From assembly GCF_001767395.1 (NCBI RefSeq), contig NZ_CP017014.1, forward strand, positions 1 through 64,000: a DNA stretch of 64,000 bases, in the 5' to 3' direction. The position numbers and the translations under genes were made by a program. Shown in pieces: positions 16,996-26,343 of the stretch (positions are counted from its first letter, which is position 1; every line of letters begins with the position of its first letter). The notes beneath the pieces were generated by a model that was not told the origin of the DNA, ran no database searches, and saw only the letters and a program-made list of their open reading frames with translations. This DNA comes from Rhodococcus sp. WMMA185. GTDB lineage: Bacteria > Actinomycetota > Actinomycetes > Mycobacteriales > Mycobacteriaceae.

Positions 16996-18192
16996 ATGTC
17001 TGGCACGACTATTCGTCGCGTGGTCAGTGTCGTCAGTGCCATGGCCGTGGTCGCAGGTTTCGCGGTGACGACTGGTGCCGGCGTTGCGGGTGCAGAGTCC
17101 GGATCGGTGTCGTGGACTTCCGGAAAGACCAAGTTCACCCGAACGATCAGCAATGTGAACCCTTCAGTCAACTCCAGGGTCACCGTGCAGACCAAAATCG
17201 AGAAGAAGTTCGGCAGTTCGGCGGAGTACATCTACGAGATCACGGACAGAACCCCTACATGCTGGAGCTTATTGTCGGCGAAGGTGAACGGGTATCCCTA
17301 TCAATCGGTCGGCCGCGGCCCAGGGGGTTATGGCGATACCCCCGGTGCCGCGAAACTCGCGGCTGGCATCTTCGATTGGCCGATCCGCCCCATCATCAGT
17401 CCGAAGTCGATTCTGTTCGAGTTCACGTACAACGTGTGGAGCAACTGTGAGCAAGGTGTTCCATTCGACACGGGGATGAGCTACAAGGGCTCGCACGGCA
17501 CCAGCAACTTCAAAACCAAGGGCCCGAGGGTCACGATCGGTAAAGTCCCCACTACCACCGAGTTCGGCGATGTGCCGGCCGAAGTCCACCTCGGGCAGTC
17601 GGTGCCGCTGACGGCGACCGTCACCGGTGGAGCCAAAGGCGACACCGTCGAGTTCTATGACGGTGCCACCAAGATCGGGACGGCGGCTCTCGACGCCAAG
17701 GGCGTGGCGTCGTTCGAGTGGACTCCGGACACGGATGGTGAGCACAAGCTGTCGGCGAAGTACCTGGGGACCTCGCGGGTGGGGGGCTCTCAGTCAGGTG
17801 TGCAGACCGTGCAGGTCCCGACCCCGGACGCTGAGACCACCACGGTGCTCACTGGCCCGTCGAGCGTGCAGACCGGCGCGGAGGTGAATTTCGAGGTGCA
17901 GATCTCCCCGATCCCAGAGGGTGGCATCGTGCAGTTCAGAGACGGTGACACCGACTTGGGTATCCCGGTACCGGTGGTCGAAGACGGCATGGTCAGCATC
18001 ACCCGCACCTTCGATTCCGCTGGCACCCATGACATCACCGCCGTCTACAGCGGTGCACCGGGCTATGTCGGTTCGACCTCCGAGGCGCTTACCGTCACGG
18101 TCACCCTCGACGACGACGGCGGCGGGAACGACGACGGCGGCACCGACGACCCCGTAGGCACAGGATCGGCGGGCAACACCTTCGGATCCTGA
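16996..18192 (+). CDS. Array copy 1: secreted Ig-like repeat protein, two Ig domains
   Basis: 398 residues. Signal peptide 1-33 (cleavage near GVAGA). The N-terminal beta-rich module spans about 34-183, with Cys89 (RTPTCWSLLSAKVNG) and Cys151 (WSNCEQGVPFDTGMSYKG), which probably form a disulfide outside the cell. Ig1 is about 185-274 (GDTVEFYDGATKIGTA core) and Ig2 about 281-370 (GIVQFRDGDTDLG core). The tail is an Asp/Gly linker and GTGSAGNTFGS. The N-module resembles DUF11-like sandwiches, and the Ig domains are of the bacterial Ig-like (Big_5 or similar) type. The N-module Cys1 context and a 35-bp block at 17854-17888 match copy 3 more closely than copy 2. The ATG is preceded by GATAGGAAA. 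Confidence 0.85.
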   Translation: MSGTTIRRVVSVVSAMAVVAGFAVTTGAGVAGAESGSVSWTSGKTKFTRTISNVNPSVNSRVTVQTKIEKKFGSSAEYIYEITDRTPTCWSLLSAKVNGYPYQSVGRGPGGYGDTPGAAKLAAGIFDWPIRPIISPKSILFEFTYNVWSNCEQGVPFDTGMSYKGSHGTSNFKTKGPRVTIGKVPTTTEFGDVPAEVHLGQSVPLTATVTGGAKGDTVEFYDGATKIGTAALDAKGVASFEWTPDTDGEHKLSAKYLGTSRVGGSQSGVQTVQVPTPDAETTTVLTGPSSVQTGAEVNFEVQISPIPEGGIVQFRDGDTDLGIPVPVVEDGMVSITRTFDSAGTHDITAVYSGAPGYVGSTSEALTVTVTLDDDGGGNDDGGTDDPVGTGSAGNTFGS

Positions 18193-18233
18193 CACCCGAC
18201 TACGAAGCGCGCTGCAACATCGAGAGGAAAGAG

Positions 18234-19397
18234 ATGTCCGGCAGGAACATACGACGTGTGGTCGGCACCGTCGGTGCCATGCTGATGACCGTGGGTTTCG
18301 CTGTCACGGTGGGCGCCGGAGACGCGGGTGCGGCTCCTGTCACGAAGTCGTGGTCCGACGGAAAGAGCAAGTTCACGCGGACGATCAGCAACGGGAATCC
18401 CAGCCCAGGAGACACCATTACCGTGTCGACCAAGTTCGAACGGAAGGTCGGTGGTGCGCTCGAGACTATCCACGAGGTCACCGACGTGCACCCGCAATGT
18501 CTGAACGCCCTGTCAGTGAAGGTGGACGGGAAGAGCCACGATATCGCGAACCGGTACCCCCAGTGGACGCAGGTCAGAGGGTCTTGGACAGTGCACCCGA
18601 TCATTTGGGAGAAGTCGCACACGTTCGAGTTCACGTACCGGGTCGAGTGCGGGGGCGGTCCGCTGACGACGGGAATGAACTACACGAGTTCACGCGGTAT
18701 ACATTCCTACGAGTCCAAGGGGCCAGAAATCACGGTCGGTCAGAGCACAACCAGCACCATCCTCGAAGTGCCGGGCGACCCGCAGGTCGGTAGTCCGGTG
18801 CGATTGAAGGCGACCGTTTCCGGCTCGTTCGTCAACCATGGCATCGGTTCCGTCGTGTTCTACGACGACACCAGGATGATTGGGACAGCACCCTTGACGG
18901 ATCAATTATTTTGGGGTGTGTCAACGTTCGACTGGACACCGGACACAGAGGGTTTGCACAAACTGTCTGCGAAATATGTGGGCAACTCGGAGATCCGAGG
19001 TTCGCAGTCGAACGTGGAGACCGTGCGGGTTTCGCCGGCCCCGGACGCCGAGACCACCACGGTGATCAGGGGACCGGCGACCGCGCAGACCGGCACCGAG
19101 GTGATCTTCGGCTCGCAGGTCTCCCCGGCCCCCGAGGGTGGCATCGTGCAGTTCCGGGACGGCGACACCGACTTGGGTAGTCCCGTGCCGGTGGATACTG
19201 ACGGCAGAGCCAACATCACCCATACCTTCGACTCCGCTGGCACCCATGACATCACCGCGGTCTACCGCGGAGCACCGGGCTATGTCGGTTCGACCTCCGA
19301 GGCTCTCACGGTCACTCTCGACGACGACAACGACGGCGGCGGTGGCACCGACGAGCCCACCGGCACAGGATCGGTGGGCAACACCTTCGGATCCTGA
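18234..19397 (+). CDS. Array copy 2: secreted Ig-like repeat protein, two Ig domains
   Basis: 387 residues: signal peptide (cleavage near GDAGA), N-module with Cys in HPQCLNALSVKVDGKS and VECGGGPLTTGMNY, two Ig-like domains and tail. The N-module is shorter than in copy 1. Ig1 has a small insertion (SFVNHGIGSVVFYDD) before its hairpin. Ig2 begins DAETTTVIRGPATAQTGTEV, and its DNA at 19068-19127 is identical over 60 bp to copy 4. The linker is Asp/Gly-rich (DDDNDGGGGTDEP) and ends GTGSVGNTFGS. It follows copy 1 after 41 bp with GAGAGGAAA before the start. Confidence 0.84.
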   Translation: MSGRNIRRVVGTVGAMLMTVGFAVTVGAGDAGAAPVTKSWSDGKSKFTRTISNGNPSPGDTITVSTKFERKVGGALETIHEVTDVHPQCLNALSVKVDGKSHDIANRYPQWTQVRGSWTVHPIIWEKSHTFEFTYRVECGGGPLTTGMNYTSSRGIHSYESKGPEITVGQSTTSTILEVPGDPQVGSPVRLKATVSGSFVNHGIGSVVFYDDTRMIGTAPLTDQLFWGVSTFDWTPDTEGLHKLSAKYVGNSEIRGSQSNVETVRVSPAPDAETTTVIRGPATAQTGTEVIFGSQVSPAPEGGIVQFRDGDTDLGSPVPVDTDGRANITHTFDSAGTHDITAVYRGAPGYVGSTSEALTVTLDDDNDGGGGTDEPTGTGSVGNTFGS

Positions 19398-19438
19398 CAC
19401 CTGACTGTGAAGCGCGCTTCGTGATCGAGAGGAAAGAG

Positions 19439-20635
19439 ATGTCCGGCAGGAATATTCGCCGCATGATCAGTGCCCTGGGTGTCGTGGCGGTAACCGTAGG
19501 ATTCACCTTGGCCGCCGGCGACGTAGCCAGTGCAGATCAAGGTGAGGTGTCCTGGAAAGAAGGCAACACCAAGCTCACCCGAACGATCAGCAATGTGAAC
19601 CCTCACGTCAACGAGAGGGTTACCACGAAGACGAAGATCGAACGGACTGGTGGGGTGGTGATGTACCTCAGAGAGTTCACGGATATCACCCCTACATGCT
19701 GGGAAGTGTTGTCGGCGAAGGTGAATGGGGAGTCCTATAGTCACGGCACTACCGCGGGTGCGGCACAGGTCCGGGGAGGCGCTATCCAGTGGCCGATTCG
19801 CGGCCTGGTCAGCAAGAATTCGCGAACAATCGAGTTCACGTACAGGGTCACGGACAGCTGCAAGCGCACCGATACCGTGGACACGGGGGTGACCTACGAC
19901 ACATCGCTCGGCAAAGGCGGCAACAAGACCAAGGGCCCGAAGGTCACGGTCGTCAAAGATCCCACGACCACCGAGTTCGGCGATGTGCCTGACGGTGTGC
20001 AGGTCGGGCATTCGGTTCCGCTGACGGCGAACGTGACCAATGGAGCGCAACAGATAGTCAGTGGTGACGTCGTCGAGTTCTACGACGGCACCACCAAGAT
20101 AGGAGAGGCCCCAGTCGGAAGGGGGTCTCACTACTGGACGGGCACGGCGGTTCTCGACTGGACACCCGAGACGGACGGTGCCCACAGCCTGTCCGCGGTA
20201 TACGTGGAGACCTCGAGGGTCGCGCGCTCGGAGTCGAGCAAGCGGACCGTGCAGATTTCGCCGGCCCCGGACGCGGAGACCAGAACAGTGGTCACCGGCC
20301 CGTCGAGCGTGCAGACCGGCGCGGAGGTGAACCTCGAGGCGCAGGTGTCCCCGACCCCTGAGGGTGGCATCGTGCAGTTCAGGGATGGTGACACCGACTT
20401 GGGTATCCCGGTACCGGTGGATGCGGACGGCAAGGCGAACATCACCTACACGTTCGATTCCGCTGGCACCTATGACATCACCGCCGTCTACAGCGGAGCA
20501 CCGGGCTATGTCGGTTCGACCGCTCAGCCCATCAGGGTCACGGTCACCGACAACGACGGGGATGGCGGCACCGACGACGGCGGCAACACCGATGGAGGCG
20601 GCACAGGATCGGCCGGCAACATCTTCGGATCCTGA
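19439..20635 (+). CDS. Array copy 3: secreted Ig-like repeat protein, two Ig domains
   Basis: 398 residues. The signal peptide ends near GDVASA. Cys positions lie in ITPTCWEVLSAKVNGES and VTDSCKRTDTVDTG; lacking the HP before the first Cys, it groups with copy 1. Ig1 has an insertion (NGAQQIVSGDVVEFYDGTTK). Ig2 has GIVQFRDGDTDLGIPVPVDA. The tail, DNDGDGGTDDGGNTDGG and GTGSAGNIFGS, is nearly the same as in copy 4. An in-frame GTG lies 18 bases upstream, but GAGAGGAAAGAG before the ATG at 19439 fits the array consensus. Confidence 0.84.
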   Translation: MSGRNIRRMISALGVVAVTVGFTLAAGDVASADQGEVSWKEGNTKLTRTISNVNPHVNERVTTKTKIERTGGVVMYLREFTDITPTCWEVLSAKVNGESYSHGTTAGAAQVRGGAIQWPIRGLVSKNSRTIEFTYRVTDSCKRTDTVDTGVTYDTSLGKGGNKTKGPKVTVVKDPTTTEFGDVPDGVQVGHSVPLTANVTNGAQQIVSGDVVEFYDGTTKIGEAPVGRGSHYWTGTAVLDWTPETDGAHSLSAVYVETSRVARSESSKRTVQISPAPDAETRTVVTGPSSVQTGAEVNLEAQVSPTPEGGIVQFRDGDTDLGIPVPVDADGKANITYTFDSAGTYDITAVYSGAPGYVGSTAQPIRVTVTDNDGDGGTDDGGNTDGGGTGSAGNIFGS

Positions 20636-20674
20636 TTCGACCACGAAACACGCTTCACCATCGAGAGGTAATAG

Positions 20675-21844
20675 ATGTTCGGCAGCAACATACGTCGTGC
20701 GGTCGGCGCCGTGGTGGCAGCCGCAGCATTGGTTGCCACGGTCGGGGCCGGTCCCGCGGGCGCAAAGGACGAAGACGAATCGGTGTCATGGACGGACGGC
20801 ATGACCAAGATCACCCGAACGGTCAGCAATGCGTACCTTCGAGTCGACGACACCGTCACCGTGACAACCAAGTTGGAGAAGAAGTTCGGCGGTGTGACGG
20901 AGTTCATCTACGAGGTAACGGATGTGCACCCTGCGTGTCTGATGTTTGACTCGGCGAAGCTGGATGGTAAGTCCTTTGGAGTCGGCACGGGTGCCGATTG
21001 GGTGAGGTTCAGTAGCAACAGAATCAAGTGGCCGATACACCCGGTCGTCGGTACGAGGTCGCGCACGTTCGAGGTCACGTACAAGGTCGGATCGAGTTGT
21101 GAACGCAACGTTGAGCTGGACACGGGAATGCGCTACGTGAGCAATCTCGTCACCCGTAAGCACAACACCAAGGGTCCGGCCATCTTGGTCGGGTTGGACA
21201 CCTCCAAAACCGAGTTCCGCTCTGTACCGACCGATGCGCAGGTCGGAGAGTCGGTACCGCTCGACTCGAAGGTGACCGGTGGTAACGCCGGAGAGACCGT
21301 CGAATTGTACGACGGTGCCACGAAGATCGGGACGGCCGTGCTCAACCGCAGTGGTGTGGCTCTATTCGACTGGACACCGGATAGGGAGGGTGCGCACACA
21401 CTGACCTCGAAGTACCCGGGAAACTCGCACACCCGGAGCTCGCAGTCGAGCTTCGAGACCGTGCAGGTCTGGGCTGGGTACGCCGAGACCGCCACGGTAC
21501 TCAGGGGACCGGCGACCGCGCAGACCGGCACCGAGGTGATCTTCGGCTCGCAGGTCTCCCCGACTCCCGAGGGTGGCACCGTGCAGTTCCGGGACGGTTT
21601 CGCCGACCTGGGTACCCCGGTACCGGTGGATGCGGACGGCAGAGCCAGCATCACCCACACGTTCGATTCCGCTGGCACCCATAACGTCACCGCCGTCTAC
21701 GGCGGAGCACCGGGTTATGTCGGTTCGACCTCCGAGGCGCTCACCGTCACGGTCACCGACAACGACGGGGATGGTGGCACCGACGACGGCGGCAATACCG
21801 ATGGAGGCGGGCCAGGATCGCCCGGCAACATCTTCGGATCCTGA
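20675..21844 (+). CDS. Array copy 4: secreted Ig-like repeat protein, two Ig domains
   Basis: 389 residues beginning MFGSNIRRAVGAVVAAAALV. The signal peptide is slightly shorter than in the other copies. Cys lies in HPACLMFDSAKLDGKS and VGSSCERNVELDTGMRY. Ig1 has GETVELYDGATKIGTAVLNR, where Leu replaces the usual Phe before Tyr. Ig2 starts YAETATVLRGPATAQTGTEV and shares a 60-bp identical block (21503-21562) with copy 2. The tail is DNDGDGGTDDGGNTDGG then GPGSPGNIFGS, with Pro replacing Thr. The ribosome-binding segment reads GAGAGGTAATAG, the most diverged of the set. Confidence 0.84.
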   Translation: MFGSNIRRAVGAVVAAAALVATVGAGPAGAKDEDESVSWTDGMTKITRTVSNAYLRVDDTVTVTTKLEKKFGGVTEFIYEVTDVHPACLMFDSAKLDGKSFGVGTGADWVRFSSNRIKWPIHPVVGTRSRTFEVTYKVGSSCERNVELDTGMRYVSNLVTRKHNTKGPAILVGLDTSKTEFRSVPTDAQVGESVPLDSKVTGGNAGETVELYDGATKIGTAVLNRSGVALFDWTPDREGAHTLTSKYPGNSHTRSSQSSFETVQVWAGYAETATVLRGPATAQTGTEVIFGSQVSPTPEGGTVQFRDGFADLGTPVPVDADGRASITHTFDSAGTHNVTAVYGGAPGYVGSTSEALTVTVTDNDGDGGTDDGGNTDGGGPGSPGNIFGS

Positions 21845-21883
21845 CACGAATACCGATCACACCGCATCATCGAAAGGAAAATC

Positions 21884-22744
21884 ATGCCCGGCAGGAACAT
21901 ACGTCGCATAGTCGGTGCCCTCGGTGCCGCCGCGGTGGCCGCAGGACTCGTGGTCGCCGCTGGTGCCGGTGTTGCCGGTGCGGCAGACAGTTCGGTGACG
22001 TGGACCGATGGAAATGCCAGGCTCACCCGCAGTTTCGGCAACATAAAACCTAGCGTGGGCGACGATGTCACTGTGACGACGAAGTTCGAATGGTTCAAGG
22101 GTTCGGTCTTGGATAATGAACAAGTCCATGACATTTGGGACATACACCCGGAATGTCTGACCTTCAGATCGGCCAGGGTGGACGGGAAGCCATATGACCC
22201 CTATACCCAGGGTGCAGATTTCGTGAGGGTCAGCGGCTCGTGGTATGTAAATACGAATCAGTCGCACACGTTCGAGTTCACGTATCTGGTTGGGCCGAAC
22301 TGCGACCGCAACGTCCCGCTGACGACGGGGATGCGCTACCTCAGTAGCCGTTCCGACGGAAACATCAATGCCTACACCGATGTGGGCCCGGGCGTCACGG
22401 TCAGGTTGGACAGCTCCAGCACCGCCCTCGATACTGTGTCGTCCGACGTGCAGGTCGGGCAGTCGGTGCCGCTGACGGCGACGGTTACCGGTGGTGCCGC
22501 CGGAGAAGCAGTCGAATTCTACGACGGTCCTGCCAAACTCGGCACGGCCCTGCTCGACGGCACTGGTGTGGCGTCCTTCGGCTGGATACCGGACGTGGCG
22601 GGCAGACACGGTCTGTCCGCGAAATACCTGGGAAACCCACAGACGGAGAGCTCTCAGTCGAGTTTGCAGACCGTGCAGGTCTCGAGCAACTCCGGCATCG
22701 AGCCCGGCATGACGGGGTCGCTCGGCAACATATTCGGATCCTGA
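21884..22744 (+). CDS. Array copy 5: secreted Ig-like protein, one Ig domain
   Basis: 286 residues. It has the signal peptide (VVAAGAGVAGAADS), an N-module with Cys in HPECLTFRSARVDGKP and VGPNCDRNVPLTTGMRY, and a single Ig domain (GEAVEFYDGPAKLGTALLDG). There is no second Ig domain and no long Asp/Gly linker; the Ig ends QTVQVSSNSGIEPGM and passes directly to TGSLGNIFGS. Compared with the two-domain copies, one whole Ig unit of about 90 residues is cleanly missing, consistent with loss by recombination or an ancestral single-domain form. Confidence 0.84.
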   Translation: MPGRNIRRIVGALGAAAVAAGLVVAAGAGVAGAADSSVTWTDGNARLTRSFGNIKPSVGDDVTVTTKFEWFKGSVLDNEQVHDIWDIHPECLTFRSARVDGKPYDPYTQGADFVRVSGSWYVNTNQSHTFEFTYLVGPNCDRNVPLTTGMRYLSSRSDGNINAYTDVGPGVTVRLDSSSTALDTVSSDVQVGQSVPLTATVTGGAAGEAVEFYDGPAKLGTALLDGTGVASFGWIPDVAGRHGLSAKYLGNPQTESSQSSLQTVQVSSNSGIEPGMTGSLGNIFGS

Positions 22745-22782
22745 CCCAACCACAATCACGCTTTTTCATTGAGAGGAAATTG

Positions 22783-23631
22783 ATGTCTGGCACGAACATT
22801 CGTCGCAGAATCGGTGCCCTGGGCGCCGTGGCGGTGGCCTCAGGATTCGCGGTCACCGCCGGTGCCGGCGTCGCCAGTGCGGCACCCGACACGGTGACCT
22901 GGACCGATGGTGACCACACGTTTACTCGCACGATCAGCGACGCAACCCCCTACCCGGGAGACACCGTCACCGTGTCGACGAAGTTCGAAACCAACGCCTT
23001 TGCCCTTATCGAGTACATCACCCTGGTCAACGACGTACACCCGGAATGCTTCACGTTCGAGTCGGTGGAGGTGGACGGGACGCCCTACGATCTCGACAGC
23101 CAGGATGCCGTTGGGGCGCAAATCACGGGGGCGTGGGAGTGGAGCAAGTCTAGAAACCCCTCGCACACGTTCGAATTCACCTACGAGGTCGGCGAGAACT
23201 GCGATGTCAACGTTCCGCTGACGACGGGAATGCGCTACTACGGTGGGGGTAGCCATGCCTACAACACCATGGGCCCGACTGTCACGGTTACAAAAGACCC
23301 CACGACCACCGCTCTTGCTGACGTGCTGGCCGATGTGCAGGTCGGGCAGTTGGTACCGCTCACGGCGACCGTGACCGGCGGCTCCACCGGTGACGACGTC
23401 GAGTTCTACGACGGCGGCACCAAGATCGGGACAGCTCAGCTGGGCAGCCTTCGCATGGCAACACTCGACTGGACGCCCGCCACAGGTGGTGAGCACAGAC
23501 TTTCCGCGAAATATGTTGGTGCCCAGCGGACACAGAGTTCGGAGTCGAGCGTGCAGACCGTGCAAGTCTCGAGCGCCCCGAACGCCGAGCCTCCAGGTAC
23601 GGGGTCGGCGACCAACATCTTCGGATCCTGA
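22783..23631 (+). CDS. Array copy 6: secreted Ig-like protein, one Ig domain
   Basis: 282 residues, the shortest copy. The signal peptide ends near GVASAAP. Cys lies in HPECFTFESVEVDGTP and VGENCDVNVPLTTGMRY. One Ig domain (GDDVEFYDGGTKIGTAQLGS) leads to SSAPNAEPPG and a C-terminus GTGSATNIFGS, where Thr replaces the usual Gly before Asn. The N-module carries an unusual Trp-rich segment, ITGAWEWSKSRNPSHTFEF. TTG at 22780 directly precedes the ATG; the ATG is preferred. Confidence 0.83.
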   Translation: MSGTNIRRRIGALGAVAVASGFAVTAGAGVASAAPDTVTWTDGDHTFTRTISDATPYPGDTVTVSTKFETNAFALIEYITLVNDVHPECFTFESVEVDGTPYDLDSQDAVGAQITGAWEWSKSRNPSHTFEFTYEVGENCDVNVPLTTGMRYYGGGSHAYNTMGPTVTVTKDPTTTALADVLADVQVGQLVPLTATVTGGSTGDDVEFYDGGTKIGTAQLGSLRMATLDWTPATGGEHRLSAKYVGAQRTQSSESSVQTVQVSSAPNAEPPGTGSATNIFGS

Positions 23632-23671
23632 CCCACCCACTACGCGTGTTTTGATCATCGAGAGGAAATTC

Positions 23672-24886
23672 ATGTCTGGTAGGAACATTCGTCGTGCGGC
23701 CGGCGCGTTCAGTGCCGTGGTGGTGGCTGCGGGGTTCGCGTTCACCGTGGGTGCCGGCGTCGCGGCTGCGGATTCCCAATCGAAGTCGTGGACCGACGGG
23801 AAGAGCAAGTTCACCCGCACGATCAGCAACGTGAACCCCCACGCGGGCGACACCATCACCGTGACGACGAAGTTCGAACGGAAGGTCGGTGGTGTGCTCG
23901 AGTACATCCACGAGGTCAATGACGTGCACCCGGAATGCCTGACGCTCGAGTCGGTCAAGGTGGACGGCAAGTCCCCTAACTCGAATCTCGTGAGCGAGGG
24001 TACCGACTACGTGAAGGTCAGGGGAGGCAACAGTACGTGGGTCGTGCACCCGATCATCAGTCCGAAGTCGCACAAGTTCGAGTTCACGTACAAGGTCGGT
24101 GCGAACTGTGACCGTGGCGCTGCGTTGAAGACGGGAATGCGATACTCGGGCTCGCTCGGCAGCGGTACGTACAACACCAAGGGGCCGGCCATCACGGTTG
24201 GGTTGAGCAATTCCACCACCGCTTTGGACGCCGTGCCGGCCGATGTGCAGATCGGGCAGGCGGTCCCGCTGAACGCGACGGTGAGCGGTGGCGCCACCGG
24301 CGACACCGTCGAGTTCTACGACGGCGCAACCAAGATCGGGACGGCCACGCTCAACGCCAAGGGTGGCGCAGCGTTCGACTGGACGCCGGACACGGAGGGT
24401 ACCCACACATTGTCGGCGAAGTACGTGGCTACCGCACGAGTGGCGGGTTCGCAGTCGAGTGTGCTGACCGTGCAGGTCTCGCCAGTGCCGGATGCGGAGA
24501 CCACCACGGTACTGACCGGCTCGTCGAGCGCGCAGACCGGCGTGGAGGTGAGTTTCGAGGCGCAGGTGTCCCCGGCCCCTGAGGGTGGCACCGTGCAGTT
24601 CAAGGATGGCGACATCGACCTGGGTGGCCCTGTGGCGGTCAGCGAGAACGGTACGGCGAGTATCACTCACACCTTCGATGCTGAGGGTACTTATGACATC
24701 ACCGCCGTCTATAGCGGAGCACCGGGATATTCCGGATCGACCGCCGAGACCGTCACCGTCACGGTCACCGACGTGGTGGACGGCGGCCCCGGGGACGGTG
24801 GACCCGGCGACGGAGGACCCGGCGACGGAGGCGGCAACACCGACGACGGCGGCACAGGATCGTTGGGTAACACCTTCGGATCCTGA
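23672..24886 (+). CDS. Array copy 7: secreted Ig-like repeat protein, two Ig domains
   Basis: 404 residues: signal peptide (GAFSAVVVAAGFAFTVGAGVA), N-module with Cys in HPECLTLESVKVDGKS and VGANCDRGAALKTGMRY, and two Ig domains (GDTVEFYDGATKIGTATLNA; GTVQFKDGDIDLGGPVAVSE). The linker is a run of GDGGP units (PGDGGPGDGGPGDGG) before NTDDGG and GTGSLGNTFGS. The signal peptide and linker style are closest to copy 11 at the far end of the array. A longer open frame upstream runs back through copy 6 and is not used; the conserved GAGAGGAAATTC decides the ATG at 23672. Confidence 0.84.
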   Translation: MSGRNIRRAAGAFSAVVVAAGFAFTVGAGVAAADSQSKSWTDGKSKFTRTISNVNPHAGDTITVTTKFERKVGGVLEYIHEVNDVHPECLTLESVKVDGKSPNSNLVSEGTDYVKVRGGNSTWVVHPIISPKSHKFEFTYKVGANCDRGAALKTGMRYSGSLGSGTYNTKGPAITVGLSNSTTALDAVPADVQIGQAVPLNATVSGGATGDTVEFYDGATKIGTATLNAKGGAAFDWTPDTEGTHTLSAKYVATARVAGSQSSVLTVQVSPVPDAETTTVLTGSSSAQTGVEVSFEAQVSPAPEGGTVQFKDGDIDLGGPVAVSENGTASITHTFDAEGTYDITAVYSGAPGYSGSTAETVTVTVTDVVDGGPGDGGPGDGGPGDGGGNTDDGGTGSLGNTFGS

Positions 24887-24924
24887 TCTGATGCCAAGCG
24901 CGCTGCATCATCGAAAGGAAATTC

Positions 24925-26343
24925 ATGTCTGGCAGTAATATTCGTCGTGCAGTCAGTGCCGTCAGTGCTGTGGTTGTGGCTGCAGGGTTCGCGGTCACCG
25001 TGGGTGCCGGCGCCGCGGGTGCGGCTGAAAAAACAATGAAATGGTCCGATGGGTACAGCAAGTTCACCCGGACGGTCAGCAACGTGAACCCCCACCCGGG
25101 AGACAACGTCAGCGTGTCGATAAAGTTCGAACGGAAGTCTCCTGGCGCCGTTGAGTACATCTACCACGTAAAGGACGTGCATCCGCCGTGTTGGCAGTTC
25201 ACTGGGGCGGATGTGAACAGTATTTACTGGGGAAGAACTTCCACGGGCAGTATTACCAAAGGTACGGCCAAAGGCATGGATTACGCGGAGGCCAACAGAG
25301 GTAGCGTCGGCGACTGGCCGGTGTACCCGAATGTCAATCCGAACAAACGCACATTCACGTTCCACTACAAGGTCGGCGACAACTGTGATTACGACGTTCC
25401 GCTGAAGACGGGGATGAACTACAGCGGTTCACTCGGCAGTGGCAGCTACAACACCAAGGGGCCAGACGTCACGGTCTCACTCAATCCCAGCACCACTGTT
25501 CTCACTGTGCCACCCGATGTGCAGGTCGGGCAGACCGTACCCCTGACGGCTACGCTGAGTAACTCCTACAATTTCCCGAACGACATCGAATTCTATGACG
25601 GTCCCACCAAGATCGGGACGGCTACGTTGAACGGCTTCAGGGGGACGGCGACATTCGACTGGACACCCGACACGGTCGGTGAACACAAGCTGACCGCGAA
25701 ATTCCTGGGGGATACGAGGACCGCGGCTTCGCAGTCGGACGTGACCGCGCAGGTCCTGGACGCCGAGACCAGCACGATGCTCACCGGTCTGCCGACCGCG
25801 CAGACCGGCACGGAGGTGAGTTTCGAGGCGCAGGTCTCACCAACCCCCGGGGGCGGTATCGTCCAATTCAGGGACGGTGACAGCGATATGGGGCTCCCGG
25901 TGCCGGTGGATGCCGACGGCAAAGCGAGCATCACCCACGCGTTCGATTCCGAAGGCACCCATGACATCACGGCTGTCTACAGCGGCACGGCCGCAGTCGC
26001 CGGTTCGACATCCGCCGGCCTCTCGGTGACGGTGTCTTCGATCGAGACGACCACGGTGCTGACCCTACCCGCGTCCGCGGCGAGGGGCGTTGCGGTGGAC
26101 CTCTCAGCGACGGTCTCCCCGAACCAGACGGGTGGTACCGTGCAGTTCTTCGACGGCACCGTCCCGATCGGGGACCCGGTACCGGTGACCGATGGAATAG
26201 CAACGCTGTCACATGCTTTCACCGAGTCGGGTGATCACCAAATCACCGCGATCTTCCATGGAGCACAGGGCCAGCTCGGCTCGACCGCGCAGGCCGGTAC
26301 GGTCACCGTCGCCGACTGGCCTGGAAGCATCTTCGGATCCTGA
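24925..26343 (+). CDS. Array copy 8: secreted Ig-like repeat protein, three Ig domains
   Basis: 472 residues. The N-module is longer than usual, with an insertion around RTSTGSITKGTAKGMDYAEA. Its Cys are in HPPCWQFTGADVNS and VGDNCDYDVPLKTGMNY. Ig1 contains NDIEFYDGPTKIGTATLNGF, Ig2 GIVQFRDGDSDMGLPVPVDA and Ig3 GTVQFFDGTVPIGDPVPVTD. Ig3 begins TTTVLTLPASAARGVAVDLS. The Asp/Gly linker is absent: Ig3 passes straight into VADWPGSIFGS, the only copy without the GN before the final IFGS. It is followed by the only long spacer (114 bp). Confidence 0.84.
   Translation: MSGSNIRRAVSAVSAVVVAAGFAVTVGAGAAGAAEKTMKWSDGYSKFTRTVSNVNPHPGDNVSVSIKFERKSPGAVEYIYHVKDVHPPCWQFTGADVNSIYWGRTSTGSITKGTAKGMDYAEANRGSVGDWPVYPNVNPNKRTFTFHYKVGDNCDYDVPLKTGMNYSGSLGSGSYNTKGPDVTVSLNPSTTVLTVPPDVQVGQTVPLTATLSNSYNFPNDIEFYDGPTKIGTATLNGFRGTATFDWTPDTVGEHKLTAKFLGDTRTAASQSDVTAQVLDAETSTMLTGLPTAQTGTEVSFEAQVSPTPGGGIVQFRDGDSDMGLPVPVDADGKASITHAFDSEGTHDITAVYSGTAAVAGSTSAGLSVTVSSIETTTVLTLPASAARGVAVDLSATVSPNQTGGTVQFFDGTVPIGDPVPVTDGIATLSHAFTESGDHQITAIFHGAQGQLGSTAQAGTVTVADWPGSIFGS

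Noticed and set aside
19280-20644. 454-codon minus-strand frame within the Ig-like array
   Set aside because: It is antisense to copy 3 and has Arg/His-rich shadow composition. Similar frames appear opposite each copy because their DNA is related.
23390-23671. Upstream extension of array copy 7
   Set aside because: The open frame runs back over copy 6 in another frame. The conserved ribosome-binding segment and signal peptide set the start at 23672.
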